Of a stretch of DNA of 49,639 bases, positions 42,211 through 49,639 are shown piece by piece. The position numbers and the translations under genes were made by a program. Location: assembly GCA_016929635.1 (NCBI GenBank), contig JAFGIL010000073.1, forward strand, positions 1 through 49,639. The letters are read 5' to 3'. The DNA is from Endomicrobiales bacterium (GTDB taxonomy: Bacteria; Elusimicrobiota; Endomicrobiia; Endomicrobiales; JAFGIL01). Under the pieces are notes generated by a model. It was not told the origin of the DNA. It saw only the letters and a list, made by a program, of their open reading frames with translations, and did not search any database. Position 1 is the stretch's first letter. Each line of letters starts with the position of its first letter.

Positions 42211-42257
42211 ACAAATGACAAAATCCCGGTTAATCCTTCAGTTCATTTGTCATTTGT
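42211..42257. repeat. Inverted repeat between uppS and cdsA
   Basis: ACAAATGACAAA (42211-42222) and its exact complement TTTGTCATTTGT (42246-42257), with an extra copy of the TTTGTCA motif adjoining. No coding or terminator role is evident. Confidence 0.7.
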
Positions 42258-42275
42258 CACTGGGAATTTGAGTTT

Positions 42276-43097
42276 ATGCTATTACCTCGTTTAATAACAG
42301 CAATTATTGGAATTCCACTGGTAATTTTATCCATTTACTGGGGCGGGATTCCTTTTTTTATTTTGATTTTAGGAGTAATCTTTCTTTCTCTTAAAGAGTA
42401 TTTTTTTCTGGTATCTTACGGAGGTTACAAAACTCAGCCGGTTATAGGCACGATAGTCGGTATAATTTTGTTTTTGTCGATATATATTAATTCCACTACT
42501 TTTGCTCCACATTTAGAAAATCAAGGTACAGCTTTTATACTGACAATAATGCTGATTCCTATTATTTTAAGGGAGATAACAAGAAAAAAACACGATAAAA
42601 CGATTGAAAGCCTGTCAACAACTTTTTTCGGGGCTTTTTTTATTCCATGGACATTGGGGCATCTTATTTTAATAAGAAGTTTGATGCCTTTCGGAATAGC
42701 TTACATTTCGTATTTGTTCATTATAATATGGATTTTAGACACAGGTGCCTATATAGTAGGCGTTAAATTCGGCAAACGTCATTTATCGCAGTATGTAAGT
42801 CCCAAGAAAACAATAGAGGGATTGATAGGCGCTGTTTTTTTTGCTGTAATTTTTTCTTTTATTGGATATCTGGTATATTTAAAAAATGTATTTACCTTAC
42901 TTGAAACGCTGGTGATTGGTTTTACTGTGGCAATAGTAGCCCAATTCTCTGATTTGTCGGAATCATTGATAAAAAGAGACGTTGGGGTAAAAGATTCTGC
43001 CAACATTTTACCCGGACACGGTGGGATGTTGGATCGTTTTGATTCTTTTCTTTTTGCTGCACCAATTTTTTATTATTATCTAACAATATTCAAATAA
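42276..43097 (+). CDS. cdsA: Phosphatidate cytidylyltransferase CdsA
   Basis: Makes CDP-diacylglycerol for phospholipid synthesis. A 273-residue protein with about seven membrane helices. The C-terminal signature DLSESLIKRDVGVKDSANILPGHGGMLDRFDSFLFAAP is the CDP-diglyceride synthetase motif. SPKKTIEGLIGAVFF is also conserved. uppS-cdsA-dxr-rseP is a very common neighbourhood. Confidence 0.95.
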   Translation: MLLPRLITAIIGIPLVILSIYWGGIPFFILILGVIFLSLKEYFFLVSYGGYKTQPVIGTIVGIILFLSIYINSTTFAPHLENQGTAFILTIMLIPIILREITRKKHDKTIESLSTTFFGAFFIPWTLGHLILIRSLMPFGIAYISYLFIIIWILDTGAYIVGVKFGKRHLSQYVSPKKTIEGLIGAVFFAVIFSFIGYLVYLKNVFTLLETLVIGFTVAIVAQFSDLSESLIKRDVGVKDSANILPGHGGMLDRFDSFLFAAPIFYYYLTIFK

Positions 43098-43100
43098 GCT

Positions 43101-43126
43101 CGTTTTAACCCAAGCGGTTAAAAACG
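43101..43126. repeat. Short hairpin between cdsA and dxr
   Basis: CGTTTTAACC (43101-43110) pairs with GGTTAAAAACG (43116-43126) apart from one extra A. It lies 10 bases before the dxr start and is not followed by a T-run, so it may modulate translation of dxr instead. Confidence 0.5.
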
Positions 43127-43135
43127 CTATGAAAA

Positions 43136-44281
43136 ATGAAGCGGATTACAATACTTGGTTCAACTGGTTCAATAGGGCGTCAGACTTTCAAAGTAATAAG
43201 AAAGTTAAAAAAGGATTTTAAAGTTGTAGGACTTTCTGCTAATTCAAACCTGCCTAAGTTGAAATCCCAGATAAAAGAGTTCCATCCGGAAATAGCCGCT
43301 ATTTTGAGTAAAGATGCCGGAATTGAACTTAAGGATTGGTGCAGAAAGAATAAGCTGAAAACCAGAGTAACAGATGGATTGGAAGGATTAGTAGAACTAT
43401 CAAAATATAATTCTGATATTCTGTTATCTGCTGTTGTGGGATCGGTTGGATTAGAACCTTTAATTTCCGCTATAAGAACCGGAAAAGACATTGCTTTGGC
43501 TAACAAGGAATCCTTGGTTATCGCAGGCAAGCTTATAATGGCCGAGGCAAGAAAACATGATGTAAAAATACTTCCTGTTGACAGCGAACATTCAGCAATT
43601 TTCCAGTGTTTGAAGGATGAAGGGCTTAAAAAAATTAAGCGCATAATTCTCACAGCGTCAGGCGGTCCTTTTTACAACTACAACAGGAAACATTCCACTA
43701 TAAATGTAACACAAGCCCTGGATCACCCGACGTGGAAGATGGGGCCAAAAATAACAATAGATTCAGCAACGCTTATGAATAAGGGGCTTGAAGCGATTGA
43801 GGCCCATCATCTTTTTAATGTGCCAATGGATAAGATAGATATTGTTATTCATCCACAATCAATCGTTCATTCAATGGTTGAGTTTGTTGACGGCTCCACT
43901 CTTGCACAGATGTCACATCCTAACATGGAGCTGCCGATTCAATACGCCCTGACGTATCCGCAAAGATATGTTTCAAATTTAAAAAAGCTGAATTTAACCG
44001 ACGTGGAGAAGCTTGAGTTCTATAAACCTGACTTCAATAAATTCAGGTGCCTAAAGCTTGCACTTGAAGCAGGCAGGGCAGGCGGGACCATGCCGGTCGT
44101 AATGAATGCTGCAAACGAGATTGCTGTAGGTTTATTTTTAAATAAGAAGATTAAATTCACAAAAATAGCAAGTATTATTGATAAAGTTATGTCGAAACAC
44201 AGAAGCATAAAGAATCCAACACTTAAACAGATTTTGCAGGTAGACATGCAGGCAAAAAAAGATGCTGGATTGCTGTGTTAA
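43136..44281 (+). CDS. dxr: 1-deoxy-D-xylulose-5-phosphate reductoisomerase
   Basis: Second step of the DXP isoprenoid pathway, NADPH-dependent. It has the N-terminal nucleotide-binding GSTGSIGRQTFKVI, ALANKESLVIAG, the metal/substrate motif PVDSEHSAIFQCL, TASGGPF, DHPTWKMGPKITIDSATLMNKGLE and SIVHSMVEFVDGS. The 381 residues are normal. With ispG in the same operon the organism probably makes isoprenoids, including undecaprenyl phosphate, by this route. Confidence 0.97.
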   Translation: MKRITILGSTGSIGRQTFKVIRKLKKDFKVVGLSANSNLPKLKSQIKEFHPEIAAILSKDAGIELKDWCRKNKLKTRVTDGLEGLVELSKYNSDILLSAVVGSVGLEPLISAIRTGKDIALANKESLVIAGKLIMAEARKHDVKILPVDSEHSAIFQCLKDEGLKKIKRIILTASGGPFYNYNRKHSTINVTQALDHPTWKMGPKITIDSATLMNKGLEAIEAHHLFNVPMDKIDIVIHPQSIVHSMVEFVDGSTLAQMSHPNMELPIQYALTYPQRYVSNLKKLNLTDVEKLEFYKPDFNKFRCLKLALEAGRAGGTMPVVMNAANEIAVGLFLNKKIKFTKIASIIDKVMSKHRSIKNPTLKQILQVDMQAKKDAGLLC

Positions 44282-44296
44282 TGAACAGGAGGATGT

Positions 44297-45349
44297 ATGA
44301 TAAATATTTTTGGATATCAGATAACGGTGCTGCAGATTATTTTTACGGTGTTTAGCGCAGGTATCCTGGTTTTCATTCACGAACTAGGCCATTTTATAAT
44401 GGCAAAAAAGTTTAAACTGAAGGTGGAAAAGTTTGCTTTTGGATTTGGTCCTGAGATTGTGGGATTTACGAAAAATGAAACCAGGTACTCTATATGTGCT
44501 ATACCTTTAGGCGGAATGGTTAAACTTCCGGGTGAGGACATAGATTCCTCAACGGGTTCTCCGGATGAATTTTACTCCCAGGAATGGTATAAAAGGCTTT
44601 CTATAGCTTTTTTTGGCCCTTTTATGAACTATGTTTTAGCAGTTTTAATCTTTGTATTTGTAATTTATACCTGGGGCTTGGCAAAACCATCAAATATGCC
44701 TGTGATAGGAGAAACAGTTGCAGGATACCCTGCAGAAAAAGCCGGATTAAAAGCGGGTGATAAGATAACCAAGATTAATAATGTTGAAATCAAGGATTGG
44801 CTGCAGATAGCAGGCTATATTCATAATCATCCTGAAGAAGAGCTGAATATTAAAGTTCTACGTGACGATGAGCAAGTATTAGAGTTTGCTATATCTCCGA
44901 AAATTGATAAAGCACAGGGTGTCGGTCTAATCGGAATTGCGCCGTTAACGGAGAATGAGCCGGTTGGTTTTATAAGTGCTTTTGATATAAGTGTCAGGAT
45001 GGTTGTATTCCAGTCGGTTTTTACACTGGAATATCTTTGGAAGAAATTGATAAACTGGGAGAAACCGGACGTTGCAGGGCCTGTTGGTGTTATAAAGTAT
45101 CTTGCTAAAGCTGCAAAAAGCGGTCTCCAGGACCTCTTGCATTTATTAGGAGTTATATCCGTTGCACTTGGACTTTTTAATCTGCTTCCGATACCTATTC
45201 TGGACGGAGGCCATATATTTTTAGCTTTAATTGAAGGTATTTTCAGGCGTCCTTTAAATAAGAAAGTCATACAGACTGCAAACCTTATAGGTCTGACAAT
45301 AATAATTTTTATATTTATAATTGCAACATACAACGATTTTACAAGATAA
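44297..45349 (+). CDS. rseP: Site-2 intramembrane metalloprotease RseP
   Basis: Zinc protease of the S2P family that cleaves anti-sigma factors or signal peptides in the membrane. The zinc motif H28-E-L-G-H32 lies in the first helix. One PDZ domain (about 115-200, AEKAGLKAGDKITKINNVEI) follows; the third zinc ligand is in NLLPIPILDGGH (about 295-305). A single PDZ rather than the two of E. coli RseP accounts for its 350 residues. It overlaps the longest frame of ispG. Confidence 0.94.
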   Translation: MINIFGYQITVLQIIFTVFSAGILVFIHELGHFIMAKKFKLKVEKFAFGFGPEIVGFTKNETRYSICAIPLGGMVKLPGEDIDSSTGSPDEFYSQEWYKRLSIAFFGPFMNYVLAVLIFVFVIYTWGLAKPSNMPVIGETVAGYPAEKAGLKAGDKITKINNVEIKDWLQIAGYIHNHPEEELNIKVLRDDEQVLEFAISPKIDKAQGVGLIGIAPLTENEPVGFISAFDISVRMVVFQSVFTLEYLWKKLINWEKPDVAGPVGVIKYLAKAAKSGLQDLLHLLGVISVALGLFNLLPIPILDGGHIFLALIEGIFRRPLNKKVIQTANLIGLTIIIFIFIIATYNDFTR

Positions 45350-45425
45350 CAAGAATTCAGCAATTTCAGTTAAAAATATGTTGAAAAATCAACCAATTTC
45401 ACACCGCGGGGGTGTGCAGAGGGTT

Positions 45426-46505
45426 ATGTATAAGCGCTGGCAGACGAAAAATGAAAAGATTGGTTCTGTCCTGATTGGAGGAGGTTCTCCGATTAGAGTG
45501 CAGTCAATGACTAATACGGACACACGCAATGTTAAGTCTACTGTAAGGCAAATAAAGGAATTGGAAAAAGCCGGATGCGAGATTGTGCGTGTTGCTGTGC
45601 CTGATTTGGAATCTGCCAGGAAGATTAGAGAGATAAAAAGTAGAATTAATATACCGCTTGTTGCAGACATACATTTTGATTATAAGCTTGCTCTTGAATC
45701 TATCAACCAGGGTGCAGATAAAATCAGGATAAATCCCGGAAACATAGGGTCAAAAGAACGGGTCAAAGCTGTAGTTAATGCCGCAAAAAAAGCAAAGATA
45801 CCTATCAGGATAGGCGTAAATTCCGGTTCATTGAAAGAGTTCCATAATTTTAGTAACATTAAGGACAGAGCCGGCTCGTTGGTTAAGGCAGCGCTGGAGC
45901 ACGTAAAGATCCTGGAATCCCTGAACTTTTATGATATAGTAGTTTCGATAAAAGCTTCTGATGTCCCGACAACAATTGAATCTTATAAGTTGTTCGCAAC
46001 CAAAAGGAAGTATCCTTTGCATCTTGGCATAACGGAGTCAGGAACGTTGTTCAGGGGGACTATAAAATCATCCGTAGGTATAGGCGCCATTCTTAATGAA
46101 GGTTTGGGGGATACAATAAGAGTTTCACTGACATCAAATCCGGTTGAGGAAGTCTATGTGGCATATCAGATTTTACAGGCTTTAGGTTTGCGTTCCACGG
46201 GTATTGATTTGATTTCCTGCCCTACTTGTTCGAGATGCAAAATAGATATTATTAAAGTTACGGGCGAAATTGAGAACGCGCTGAAAAATGTAAAAGTTTC
46301 AAGAAGATATAAAGATAAGCCGTTAAAGATTGCAGTTATGGGGTGTGTTGTGAATGGGCCCGGAGAGGCAAAAGATGCTGATCTGGGTATTGCAGGAGGA
46401 AATGATACAGGGTTATTTTTTAAGAAGGGGAAACCCATTGGCAAGGTAAAACCGAAAGACTGGGTAAAAACAATGGTTAGAATGATAAAAAGTGTAGCGA
46501 GGTAA
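45426..46505 (+). CDS. ispG: (E)-4-hydroxy-3-methylbut-2-enyl-diphosphate synthase IspG
   Basis: [4Fe-4S] enzyme of the DXP pathway. Family motifs are IGGGSPIRVQSMTNTDTRNV, LVADIHFDYKLAL, DKIRINPGNIG and LGITESGTLFRGTIKSSVGIGAILNEGLGDTIRVSL. The cluster cysteines are in SCPTCSRCK (C265, C268) and GCVVNGPGEAKDADLGIAGG (C307). I chose the ATG at 45426, which gives the usual M-x-K-R start, has GAGGG upstream and 359 residues; the frame is open back to 45321 inside rseP. HMBPP reductase (ispH) is not in the window. Confidence 0.94.
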   Translation: MYKRWQTKNEKIGSVLIGGGSPIRVQSMTNTDTRNVKSTVRQIKELEKAGCEIVRVAVPDLESARKIREIKSRINIPLVADIHFDYKLALESINQGADKIRINPGNIGSKERVKAVVNAAKKAKIPIRIGVNSGSLKEFHNFSNIKDRAGSLVKAALEHVKILESLNFYDIVVSIKASDVPTTIESYKLFATKRKYPLHLGITESGTLFRGTIKSSVGIGAILNEGLGDTIRVSLTSNPVEEVYVAYQILQALGLRSTGIDLISCPTCSRCKIDIIKVTGEIENALKNVKVSRRYKDKPLKIAVMGCVVNGPGEAKDADLGIAGGNDTGLFFKKGKPIGKVKPKDWVKTMVRMIKSVAR

Positions 46506-46507
46506 TC

Positions 46508-46978
46508 ATGGCAAAAAGTATATATTTAACACGGGACGGATACAACAAGCTGCTAGCAGAACTGGAAAAACTCAAAAAAAGAAAGCCGGAGCTGTCCAAT
46601 GAAATAGGAAGGGCAAGGGAGCTCGGGGACTTGAAGGAAAACGCCGAGTATCATGCTGCCAAGGAGTCTATGTCTCACCTTGTAAAAAGGATTGCAGAGC
46701 TTGAAGACAAAATAGCAAGGTCAAAGATGCTTGATGACCAGAAAATAGACAAGGATAAGATATACATCGGTGCAAAAGTTACAATAAAAGACCTGGATGA
46801 GAACGACGAGTTTTTTTATACCATAGTAGATGTTGAGGAAGCAAACCCTGCTGAAAATAAGATTTCGGTACATTCCCCGATGGCTCAGGGCCTTTTAGGC
46901 CATAAAGTGGACGATGAACTGCAGGTAAAACTTCCCGGCGGTTTAATGAATATCAAAATTTTAAAAATAGAAAGATAG
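46508..46978 (+). CDS. greA: Transcription elongation factor GreA
   Basis: Rescues backtracked RNA polymerase by stimulating RNA cleavage. The N-terminal antiparallel coiled-coil (residues 1-75; RARELGDLKENAEYHAAKE with the acidic tip) and the C-terminal FKBP-like domain (ISVHSPMAQGLLGHKVDDELQVKLPGG) are clear. At 156 residues it is standard. It follows ispG with a 2-base gap and is the last gene before the RAYT element. Confidence 0.95.
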   Translation: MAKSIYLTRDGYNKLLAELEKLKKRKPELSNEIGRARELGDLKENAEYHAAKESMSHLVKRIAELEDKIARSKMLDDQKIDKDKIYIGAKVTIKDLDENDEFFYTIVDVEEANPAENKISVHSPMAQGLLGHKVDDELQVKLPGGLMNIKILKIER

Positions 46979-46979
46979 T

Positions 46980-47729
46980 TTGGGGACAGACACTTTATGT
47001 TTTGTATGTTTCATGTTTAAAGAAGGATAATATGGCAAGAATATCAAGATTAATTGCCGTTGGATTACCCCATCATATAACACAGAGAGGCAATAATAAG
47101 CAAAAAATATTTATTGATGACTCAGATAGAAAATATTATATTTCGCTTGTTAACTTGTATTGTAATAAATATAATTTGCCGATTCTAGTTTTTTGTCTTA
47201 TGAATAACCATGTTCATTTTATTGCTGTTCCCAGTGATGAACATTCTATAGCAAAGGTTTTCAGTACTGTTCATATGAGATATGCTCAGTATTTTAATAA
47301 AAAATCCTATGCATCAGGCCATTTATGGCAGGGGAGATTTTATTCTTGCATTTTAGATTATTCTCATTTAATAATTGCTGCAAGATATATAGAAAGAAAT
47401 CCAGTTCGTGCCTCATTAGCAAAAAATCCTTGGGATTGGGAATGGTCAAGCGCGGGTGAGCATGTTGGTTATAGCAAGTCAAAAATAAAATTAGGAGATT
47501 TATTTGAATATGCAGATATGTCTACAAGTACATGGAGAGAATATATTACCGGAACGGAAGAAGAACAAGATATTACTAAAATCCGAAAACACACATTAAG
47601 GGATCTTCCGATAGGTTCTGATAAATTTCTAAAAGAATTAGACCTAAAGACTGGTAAAAATATAATTAAGAGAATCAACAATTTGGATAAAGATACAAAA
47701 CAGATAAAACATAAAGTGTCTGTCCCCAA
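46980..47729. mobile_element. RAYT element bounded by 24-bp inverted repeats
   Basis: Perfect terminal repeats begin TTGGGGACAGACACT (46980-47003) and are matched inversely at 47706-47729. One ORF (Y1 transposase) fills the inside. Arm core GGGACAGACACT is shared with the two palindromes at rnpB. No target-site duplication is evident. It separates greA from proS. Confidence 0.85.
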
Positions 47730-47733
47730 TTAA
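47032..47733 (+). CDS. REP-associated tyrosine transposase (Y1/HUH, RAYT)
   Basis: A 233-residue single-strand DNA transposase. The HUH motif is H60-V-H62 in MNNHVHFIAVP. Tyr119 in ARYIERNPVRA is the likely nucleophile. PHHITQRGNNKQKIF, SGHLWQGRFYS and WEWSSAGEH are typical of the IS200/RAYT group. I chose the ATG at 47032; an upstream frame to 47002 starts in the left repeat. Its last seven codons and the stop lie in or beside the right inverted repeat. RAYTs are usually single-copy, domesticated genes that mobilise REP palindromes. The frame appears intact. Confidence 0.9.
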   Translation: MARISRLIAVGLPHHITQRGNNKQKIFIDDSDRKYYISLVNLYCNKYNLPILVFCLMNNHVHFIAVPSDEHSIAKVFSTVHMRYAQYFNKKSYASGHLWQGRFYSCILDYSHLIIAARYIERNPVRASLAKNPWDWEWSSAGEHVGYSKSKIKLGDLFEYADMSTSTWREYITGTEEEQDITKIRKHTLRDLPIGSDKFLKELDLKTGKNIIKRINNLDKDTKQIKHKVSVPN

Positions 47734-47744
47734 AAGAGGTGATT

Positions 47745-49457
47745 ATGAGGCTTACAGAGTTTTTTCTTCCTACTTTAAGAGAAGCGCCTGCTGATGCGGA
47801 TATAATCTCTGCAAAGATGATGTTTCGTTCAGGAATGATACGCAAGCTTGCATCAGGTATTTACGAGTGGCTCCCTCTGGGATTAAAGGTGTTGAAAAAG
47901 GTTGAACAGATAATAAGGGAAGAGATGGGCAAAATCGGTGGCAATGAGGTATGGCTTCCGATTCTTCTGCCGAGAAGTCTATGGGATGAAACAGGGCGGT
48001 GGGATGTTTACGGAAAAGAGCTGTGCCGTTTAAAAGACAGAAAGGATTCAGATTTCTGCCTCGGCCCCACGCACGAAGAAGTGATAACCGACCTCGTTAG
48101 AAGAGAGATACGCTCATACAGGGAACTTCCTTTAATGCTGTATCAGTTCGGAATTAAGTTCCGTGATGAGATAAGGCCGCGTTTTGGAGTTATGAGGGCT
48201 CGCGAGTTTTACATGAAAGACGCATACTCCTTTCATCCTGATGAGAAGGACGCAGAGCAATATTACCAGAAAGTTTTTAACGCTTACAAGAAAATTTGTG
48301 AAAGATGTGGATTTAAATATAGAGAAGTTGAAGCCGCAACCGGTGCGATAGGGGGCTCATTTTCACACGAGTTTATGGTCCTGGCTGATACAGGAGAGGA
48401 AGAAATAGTATCGTGTGAGTGCGGGTACGGCGCGAATACAGAGAAAGCAGAAGTTAAACAGGGTGCAGGGGAGAGGGGACAGGGGACAGAGAAACCTCTT
48501 GAAGAAAAACACACACCAAATATGCGTACTGTTGAAGAAGTGGGGAAATTCCTGAAAGCATCGCCTAAAAATTTTATAAAGACTCTGATTTATCAGGCGG
48601 ACAATGAACCTGTTGTAGCGCTTGTACGCGGTGATTATGAGTTGAATGAACATAAACTTCAGTCAGCCCTCAATTGTTCGATCCTTGCTTTGGCAGACGA
48701 GAAGACAATCGAAAAAGCTACCGGCGCACCTTTAGGATTTGCAGGTCCTGTGAAATTAAAAGACAAAAATATTAAAATTATCGCGGATTATTCCGCCGAA
48801 GGGATGATTAATGCAATTTCCGGGGCTAACAAGAAAGATTATCATTTGGCTAACATCAACATCAACAGGGATTACAAACCAGCAAAAGTCACGGATTTAA
48901 GAAAAGTTAAAAGAGGGGATAAATGCCCGAGGTGCGGAAAAGACTTGAATTTTTCCAGGGGAATCGAAGTCGGGCACACTTTCAAGCTTGGTTTGAAATA
49001 CTCCAAATCGATGAAAGCAACATATCTTGATAAGGGCGGGAAGGAACAGCTGATGGTTATGGGATGCTATGGGATAGGGGTTTCAAGGATTGTTGCTGCA
49101 ACAATTGAGCAGTCTCATGATGAAAACGGGGTTATATGGCCTCTGCCTTTAGCTCCTTTTCATGTAGTAGTTATACCCATAAACTGGCAGGATGAGCAAA
49201 CCAAAAAGGTAAGCGAACAGATTTATGATGAGCTGTCCAAAAAGGGGATTGATGTATTACTGGATGACAGGGACGAGAGGGCAGGAATCAAGTTCAAGGA
49301 TGCTGATTTAATAGGCATACCTTACAGGATAACGGTCAGCGATAAAAACCTGAAGGATAATAAGCTTGAGCTGAAAGCAAGGTGGGAGAAAAAGGAAGAA
49401 TCAAGGATAATTGATATTGATAAGATAGTTGATGAGATTTGCAGCAAGGTCAAGTAG
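47745..49457 (+). CDS. proS: Prolyl-tRNA synthetase ProS
   Basis: Class II aminoacyl-tRNA synthetase of the bacterial type with the editing insert. Motif 2 region: LGPTHEEVITDLVRREIRSYRELPLMLYQFG, EIRPRFGVMRAREFYMKDAYSF. The YbaK-like editing domain (about 260-395) starts after a linker that contains a 7-bp tandem repeat. Motif 3 is in VMGCYGIGVSRIVAATIEQ; the anticodon domain (about 465-570) ends the protein. I chose the ATG at 47745 after AAAGAGGTG; a GTG at 47739 is less likely. The 571 residues are normal. Confidence 0.96.
   Translation: MRLTEFFLPTLREAPADADIISAKMMFRSGMIRKLASGIYEWLPLGLKVLKKVEQIIREEMGKIGGNEVWLPILLPRSLWDETGRWDVYGKELCRLKDRKDSDFCLGPTHEEVITDLVRREIRSYRELPLMLYQFGIKFRDEIRPRFGVMRAREFYMKDAYSFHPDEKDAEQYYQKVFNAYKKICERCGFKYREVEAATGAIGGSFSHEFMVLADTGEEEIVSCECGYGANTEKAEVKQGAGERGQGTEKPLEEKHTPNMRTVEEVGKFLKASPKNFIKTLIYQADNEPVVALVRGDYELNEHKLQSALNCSILALADEKTIEKATGAPLGFAGPVKLKDKNIKIIADYSAEGMINAISGANKKDYHLANININRDYKPAKVTDLRKVKRGDKCPRCGKDLNFSRGIEVGHTFKLGLKYSKSMKATYLDKGGKEQLMVMGCYGIGVSRIVAATIEQSHDENGVIWPLPLAPFHVVVIPINWQDEQTKKVSEQIYDELSKKGIDVLLDDRDERAGIKFKDADLIGIPYRITVSDKNLKDNKLELKARWEKKEESRIIDIDKIVDEICSKVK
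48468..48488 (+). repeat. Three tandem GGGGAxA heptamers inside proS
   Basis: GGGGAGA, GGGGACA, GGGGACA in tandem encode part of a Gly-rich linker (GAGERGQG) between the catalytic core and the editing domain. Confidence 0.8.
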
Positions 49458-49479
49458 CATTTAATTTAAAAAGAAGTGA

Positions 49480-49528
49480 ATACAACACCGGGTGTTTGCC
49501 AAGGCTAACATCCGGTGTTGTATTTTTA
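49480..49528 (+). terminator. Rho-independent terminator after proS
   Basis: A 16-bp stem (ATACAACACCGGGTGT at 49480-49495 with its complement at 49508-49523, one G-T wobble) with a 12-base loop that can itself pair GCC/GGC, followed by five T. Confidence 0.88.
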
Positions 49529-49538
49529 TAAAAAAGTA

Positions 49539-49566
49539 TTGAAATATCTAGCAAATCCATTATAAT
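49539..49566 (+). promoter_or_regulatory. Promoter for a gene beyond the window
   Basis: TTGAAA (49539-49544), 16-bp spacer and perfect TATAAT (49561-49566), directly after the proS terminator. The gene it serves is not in the window; the last 70 bases contain no credible start. Confidence 0.6.
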
Positions 49567-49639
49567 ATTATTACAAACAGGTAGTGTGCAGCAGGTTTTG
49601 ATAATATTTCATCGTTTAAAAATCAATTAAAATACAATA

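Noticed and set aside
1-49639. CRISPR arrays, prophage, defence islands or biosynthetic clusters
   Set aside because: I looked for regular spaced repeats, phage structural genes and clustered accessory enzymes and saw none; the only mobile element is the RAYT with its palindromes.

Overview
The window is AT-rich bacterial chromosome in which every convincing gene lies on the + strand. It holds about 46 protein genes, two tRNAs and the RNase P RNA, nearly all housekeeping. The cell is diderm: it has a TonB-dependent receptor with its own ExbB/ExbD/ExbD/TonB set, a signal-peptide-bearing outer-membrane barrel protein, and DAP-type murein synthesis (MurE with a DNPR motif). It probably lives anaerobically or fermentatively, because a complete six-gene Rnf complex is present. 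Isoprenoids come from the DXP pathway (dxr, ispG). I cannot place it firmly; the mix fits an uncultivated diderm candidate phylum (Omnitrophota/Elusimicrobiota-like), which is inference from gene content only.

Layout. 1-2.7 kb: tail of a barrel-like protein, a VanZ-like protein, mtaB and a degenerate mini-ORF chain. 2.7-3.0 kb: a structured intergenic element. 3.0-8.2 kb: the macromolecular-synthesis operon (hit, rpsU, a NIF3-like gene, dnaG, rpoD) followed by tRNA-Ile2(CAT) and tRNA-Val(CAC). 8.3-10.4 kb: a zinc-ribbon coiled-coil protein, an RNase HI-like protein, rnpB and a half-size TauE-like protein. 10.5-21.5 kb: a division and cell-wall cluster, mraZ-rsmH-ftsL-ftsI-murE-murF-mraY-murD-ftsW-murG, which stops before the usual murC/murB/ftsQAZ. 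21.6-28.8 kb: surE, uvrB and the TonB transport operon. 29.1-30.7 kb: an outer-membrane protein with a strong promoter. 30.8-33.3 kb: nadC, birA and a LUD-domain gene. 33.4-38.4 kb: rnfCDGEAB. 38.4-47.0 kb: rpsB-tsf-pyrH-frr-uppS-cdsA-dxr-rseP-ispG-greA. 47.0-47.7 kb: a REP-associated tyrosine transposase (RAYT) element. 47.7-49.5 kb: proS with a strong terminator.

The most unusual signal is a REP/RAYT system. The RAYT at about 47 kb is bounded by inverted repeats beginning GGGGACAGACACT. Two compact palindromes sharing that core sit 37 kb away. One is nested in the terminal loop of a peripheral helix (P9-like) of the RNase P RNA, and the other lies just after rnpB. Other regulatory signals include four 10-bp-spaced AGTG boxes (probable MraZ operator) overlapping the mraZ start, a structured rpsB leader with an overlapping short ORF, and six strong sigma70-type promoters with 17-18 bp spacers ahead of annotated operons.
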